From the NCBI GenBank assembly GCA_036504055.1, contig DASXVU010000047.1, positions 1-64,000 on the forward strand: DNA of 64,000 nucleotides. Reading direction: 5' to 3'. The notes under the pieces were generated by a model. The model was not told the origin of the DNA. It did not search any database and was given only the letters and a program-made list of their open reading frames with translations. Both the position numbers and the translations under genes were made by a program. Position 1 is the stretch's first letter. Each line of letters opens with the position of its first letter. Positions 61,901 to 64,000 of the stretch are shown piece after piece. The stretch comes from Methanomassiliicoccales archaeon. Its GTDB lineage: Archaea > Thermoplasmatota > Thermoplasmata > Methanomassiliicoccales > UBA472.

Positions 61901-62402
61901 TGGCTGGATCGATGTGGAGACCGCAGAAGGCCGTGGCACGACCTTCGTCATGAACCTTCCCTCGGCTTTGCTGGATGTGTCAAAGGAGACAGTCGCCAAG
62001 AAGAACGTGAACACGGGTTCGAGGGTTCTTCTCATGGATGACGAGGAATCGATCCTTGAGGTAGGAAAAGAGCTTCTGGAGGCTAGTGGTTTCATAGTCG
62101 ACACGGCCAAAGATGGACGGGAGGCCATCGACCTATATGTGGAAGCGATGCGGAAAGGGAAGGGTTACGATGCGGTCATCATGGACCTGACCATCCGCGG
62201 TGGTATGGGCGGAAAGGAGGCCATTGTCGAGCTCCTGAGGGTCGATCCTAAGGCCGTGGCCATAGTCTCGTCCGGCTACTCCAACGACCCAGTGATGGCC
62301 GAGTACCGTAAGTTCGGATTCTCAGGAGTGGTCCAGAAACCGTATCTGATCAAAGATATGGTGGAAATGATCAGATCGGTGACCAAGGACAGGAACAGCT
62401 AA
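58983..62402 (+). CDS. Hybrid sensor histidine kinase with CHASE4, PAS and receiver domains
   Basis: 1139 residues. Order: membrane helix (~10-32); extracellular CHASE4 domain (~45-240; NVYDWAVWDVAYQYAEDHN); membrane helix (~278-298); HAMP (~300-350); PAS 1 (~360-480); coiled coil (~480-515); PAS 2 (~515-635); PAS 3 (~640-765); HisKA with GGIAHDFNNVL (His784); HATPase (N box RNASEAMDG, G boxes DQGPGIS and GLGKGLGLS); and a C-terminal receiver (LLMDDEES, phosphoacceptor Asp1068 in VIMDLTIRGG, VQKPY). The attached receiver makes it a hybrid kinase; no cognate output gene adjoins it. Ligand unknown. Confidence 0.93.
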   Translation: MRLRSKTFLVTGMIMLAMVIVLAGFSSIVLSQGYTRIEEKDCTDNVQRIISSLKNQENQLERNVYDWAVWDVAYQYAEDHNADFETNDLDNSSFTNLKINAFVVVDSDGSIVNVTFFDLGSDTKIAPPRSFMDHLVPDDPMLVQTGDMSGVSGIVEIDGRPLMVSSHAILTSQAEGPSHGQLIMGRYLDTTEIEIIEGLTGSKFTLLPINDPIINSELSAQDQNLVMTGNNHVEIINESSIAVFSSVKDVSGQYSMIIRSEMNRDVYLQGQTTLGYLNAALIVVGLMFTLVSVLFIERFITSRVRRLDGDVAMVRDDRSFDKRVRIDGRDELSTLSVSINQMLDSLHSSESEVHKSEDRYRMVVEDQTDLIFRIDQDLKITFANGQYCIYFGKEAGKVIGDSSLTYLCSTDRAGFLMKAQSLIGTNEVLSSEFNVIDNRGRERTHQWTLRGIPNDSGPGEIQVVGNDVTEKKQIEEDLRKHRENLEELVEKRTEELLAMNRVLESEIDRRNDAERDLLVSEERYRDLVNNQGEGIVLVDDKGRVTFSNPAADDVFGIQKGKLVDLKIMDFTDDEGRKKLLDEVNGNKVRSTYRWTLLRPDGARKTLLVTATPRKSPEGQYLGMFAIFRDITDNDLMEQALRKREAEYRSVVEDQTDLISRVLLDGTITFVNGAFCRFFGKRMEDLVGRVFELGIPEGEENDLTTMMSSLTPENPTSSWEFRLIRADGKMRWMQTTFRGIFDTDGNILEVQSVGRDISERIQMEQEMLRGQRLESLGTLAGGIAHDFNNVLTSIVGNVTLIKMKIMENDPLMVRLAETESEIIRAKKLADKLLTFSEGGEPVKEVQDIHDIVQEAVGSGLVGSLSTVHIECPQDIDLVQVDKGQMVHAIGNLVRNASEAMDGRGEIIIRIANFSMERNKNGHPSGKYVTLSVSDQGPGISIDNLDRVFDPYFSTKGLGKGLGLSTALSITNRHGGWIDVETAEGRGTTFVMNLPSALLDVSKETVAKKNVNTGSRVLLMDDEESILEVGKELLEASGFIVDTAKDGREAIDLYVEAMRKGKGYDAVIMDLTIRGGMGGKEAIVELLRVDPKAVAIVSSGYSNDPVMAEYRKFGFSGVVQKPYLIKDMVEMIRSVTKDRNS

Positions 62403-62575
62403 CGCTCATCCACCATAATGGAGGACTGGCCGTCGGATCTTCTATCGATGCTCCGATCTCCCCGAGACCTCGATCGCATATTGGGCTGTTGGGACGAAGA
62501 AATGGCACGGAATTGAGAAATCCTGAGCGGGACGATGCGTATTTATACGCAGGAGTAAGGAATGTTAAGGTGATC

Positions 62576-63040
62576 ATGACACCAGACCGATCCCCGCTCC
62601 TGAACGAATACCATTCCAAAAGAGATTTTTCCAAGACCGAGGAACCTTCAGGAGGTGATGTTCCGGAACGGCCGATCTTCGTCGTCCAGGAACATCATGC
62701 GTCGCATCTCCATTATGACTTCAGGCTGTCCATGGACGGGGTTCTGAAGAGCTGGGCCGTGCCCAAAGGGGTGCCGGAGGAGAAGGGAACAAAGCACCTA
62801 GCGGTGGAGACCGAGGACCATCCGCTGGAGTATGCGGACTTCGCGGGCGAGATCCCCAAGGGCCAATACGGAGGCGGGAAGGTAATGATCTGGGACCGGG
62901 GCGAGTACGTTCTTGAGCATCGCGATCAGGATAAGGTGGTGGTTGAGCTGAAGGGCAACAGACTGAAGGGCAGATACTCCATAGTCCGGTTCAAGGGGAG
63001 GGAAAGCTCACCGAAGAACTGGCTGATAATGAAGCTGTGA
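62576..63040 (+). CDS. Stand-alone LigD-type 3'-phosphoesterase domain protein
   Basis: 154 residues from ATG 62576 after AAGGTG. The metal site motif HHASHLHYDFRLSMDGVLKSWAVPKG and DHPLEYADFAGEIPKGQYGGG match the phosphoesterase domain of LigD, which trims 3'-phosphate or 3'-ribonucleoside ends in non-homologous end joining. Archaeal members occur without ligase or polymerase domains, as here. No Ku or ligase gene is nearby. Confidence 0.88.
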   Translation: MTPDRSPLLNEYHSKRDFSKTEEPSGGDVPERPIFVVQEHHASHLHYDFRLSMDGVLKSWAVPKGVPEEKGTKHLAVETEDHPLEYADFAGEIPKGQYGGGKVMIWDRGEYVLEHRDQDKVVVELKGNRLKGRYSIVRFKGRESSPKNWLIMKL

Positions 63041-63095
63041 ATTAGAAAAACGTAAGAAAGGGGTTTATCGGGTTTGACCGAGTGAGGGAAGGCCC

Positions 63096-63320
63096 TTACT
63101 TGGCCTTCTTCATTATTTTCATCCAGCCGCCGGACTCGTATACTGAGAGTCCCCTCTTGCCGAGAGTCTTCTCAAAGTCTTCCCATGAGACGATCTCGAG
63201 GCGGGCGTTGGATCCCTTTGTGAACTGAATCCCGTTCGTTCCCTTTACACGGCCCGGCTTGAGACCCTTCTTCTTAGCGATCTCTTTGGCCTTGTCGAGG
63301 CTAATCTGTTCCATCACCAT
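63096..63320 (-). CDS. Small basic protein, unknown
   Basis: 74 residues from ATG 63318-63320, 8 nt after AAGGAGG; an upstream in-frame start has no such site. MVMEQISLDKAKEIAKKKGL followed by FTKGSNARLEIVSWEDFEKTL and an ending rich in Lys. Acidic/basic alternation and size recall small nucleic-acid-binding or DUF-type proteins, but no family is recognised. Confidence 0.7.
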   Translation of the reverse strand: MVMEQISLDKAKEIAKKKGLKPGRVKGTNGIQFTKGSNARLEIVSWEDFEKTLGKRGLSVYESGGWMKIMKKAK

Positions 63321-63341
63321 ATGATATCCCTCCTTTGACAC

Positions 63342-63360
63342 TTGGCCGGATACTGGCCAA
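63342..63360. promoter_or_regulatory. Inverted repeat upstream of the small basic protein gene
   Basis: TTGGCC-GGATACT-GGCCAA, a 6-bp inverted repeat with 7-bp spacer, 22 bp before the start codon of the gene at 63320, with a TATA-like TTTTATATATAGG (minus strand, near 63386-63398) further upstream. Confidence 0.4.
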
Positions 63361-63613
63361 CTATCCAGTAAGTAATGAACATGACCTATATATAAAATTT
63401 ATCTCATAATGTTACGCTCCCAGTATTCATTTCCCATATATATCCGGTTGTAGAAACCGTTCGGGAGCCAGCAAGAAAAGCATTTTCGCACTGTTGGAAA
63501 CCATCAGCCAGAAGGTCTGTCTGTGAGGTACTGGCAGGGACGGAGAGACATCTGGCAATAACCGGTCAGGTAATGATATATCAAGGTAGAGTGATTCCCT
63601 GAACGCTGAAATC

Positions 63614-64000
63614 ATGACACTGTTCGGTTCTTCAGGGATCCGTGGCCTGGTGGGCCAAGAGATCACATCAAGCCTGGCGCTCAAAATAGGAATGGCCGTA
63701 GGCAACGAATATGGCCAGATAATTATCGGAAAGGACACCAGGACCAGTGGGGGCATGATGGAGAGGGCGCTGGCCGCAGGTGCAATGTCCTCAGGAGCCG
63801 ATATCCACATGGCAGGCATGTTATCCACTCCAACGCTGGCCAGGGCTGCATTTGATTACGATTGCGGATTGATGATCACCGCGTCCCATAACCCCAAGGA
63901 GTACAATGGGGTGAAGATGTGGAATCCAGATGGAAGCGCGTTCGATACCGACCAGATGGAGCGAGTGGAACGGTTGATCATGAGCGGTGGATCGAGAAAA
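63614..64000 (+). CDS. Phosphoglucosamine/phosphomannomutase, partial
   Basis: 129 N-terminal residues are visible before the window ends. MTLFGSSGIRGLVGQEI opens domain 1, IIIGKDTRTSGGMMERAL follows, and the phosphoserine loop is LMITASHNPKEYNGVKMW (catalytic Ser in TASHNP). These alpha-D-phosphohexomutases interconvert 6- and 1-phosphates of glucosamine, mannose or glucose for cell-surface glycan synthesis. Which sugar cannot be told from this part. Confidence 0.93.
   Translation, partial: MTLFGSSGIRGLVGQEITSSLALKIGMAVGNEYGQIIIGKDTRTSGGMMERALAAGAMSSGADIHMAGMLSTPTLARAAFDYDCGLMITASHNPKEYNGVKMWNPDGSAFDTDQMERVERLIMSGGSRK

Noticed and set aside
1-64000. CRISPR arrays, pylT-like tRNA, rRNA genes
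   Set aside because: No regularly spaced repeats, no CTA-anticodon tRNA and no rRNA segments were noticed on either strand. A tRNA with an unusual small D-arm could be missed by eye.

Overview
The window is archaeal chromosome. Direct evidence is a block of archaeal information genes (aIF1A, RIO1-type kinase, KH-domain Dim2/Pno1-like protein, Pus10, L21e, Rpo4, DUF655, KsgA, YchF-type GTPase, B-family DNA polymerase, L15e), an intron-containing tRNA-Glu, and TATA-type rather than sigma-type promoters. Two RamA-type corrinoid activases, a corrinoid protein, an MtaA/MtbA-superfamily methyltransferase and a DUF1638 protein indicate corrinoid-dependent methyl metabolism. A methylotrophic methanogen or relative in Thermoplasmatota (Methanomassiliicoccales-like) or another pyrrolysine-using lineage fits best, but the taxon is an inference. 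No mcr, mtm/mtb/mtt or pyl gene lies in the window.

Layout. 0-9 kb: mixed small operons, including two hydrolases, a kinase-like protein with two related small proteins, a dual-specificity phosphatase, SpeH-type decarboxylase, a PurN-like formyltransferase, and a winged-helix/membrane-protein pair. 8-15 kb: a TrmB regulator divergent from a giant RND/MMPL transporter with a perfect palindrome between them, two tandem orphan Cache-type sensors and a TM-helix-repeat channel-like protein. 15.4-16.5 kb: a release-factor aRF1 paralogue with GGM in place of GGQ and an in-frame UAG at codon 42. 17-21.7 kb: RamA-1 (with a one-base frameshift near its start), a flavodoxin, a winged-helix regulator and DUF1638, sharing a 27-bp promoter motif.

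22.1-35.7 kb: a probable integrated island, bounded on one side by the 3' end of tRNA-Glu and on the other by a 17-bp exact copy of that end. It is AT-richer and carries two paralogous membrane proteins with repeated W-P...QP motifs, two AhpD-like proteins, a corrinoid protein with one MtaA-like methyltransferase, RamA-2 whose stop codon lies inside an IS terminal repeat, the IS itself (IS1634-like), and a metal-export cassette (P1B ATPase, HMA protein, ArsR) in which every metal site is Cys-Ser-Cys.

36-53 kb: PP-loop amidotransferase-like gene, a hydrolase, then the translation/transcription/replication block, a ThiI-like protein lacking its PP-loop signature, TauE/DUF1634, an MFS transporter, a flavodoxin and tRNA-Leu(CAG). 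53.7-58.9 kb: a polyphosphate operon (ppk1, CHAD-HD, ppx-HD). The end holds a large CHASE4/PAS hybrid histidine kinase, a stand-alone LigD-type phosphoesterase, a small basic protein and the start of a phosphoglucosamine/phosphomannomutase.

The most unusual point is the aRF1-like gene. In UAG-decoding archaea a second, apparently inactive aRF1 homologue is known; here that gene itself needs UAG readthrough to be made full length, which suggests either a pseudogene or a feedback circuit sensing UAG decoding.
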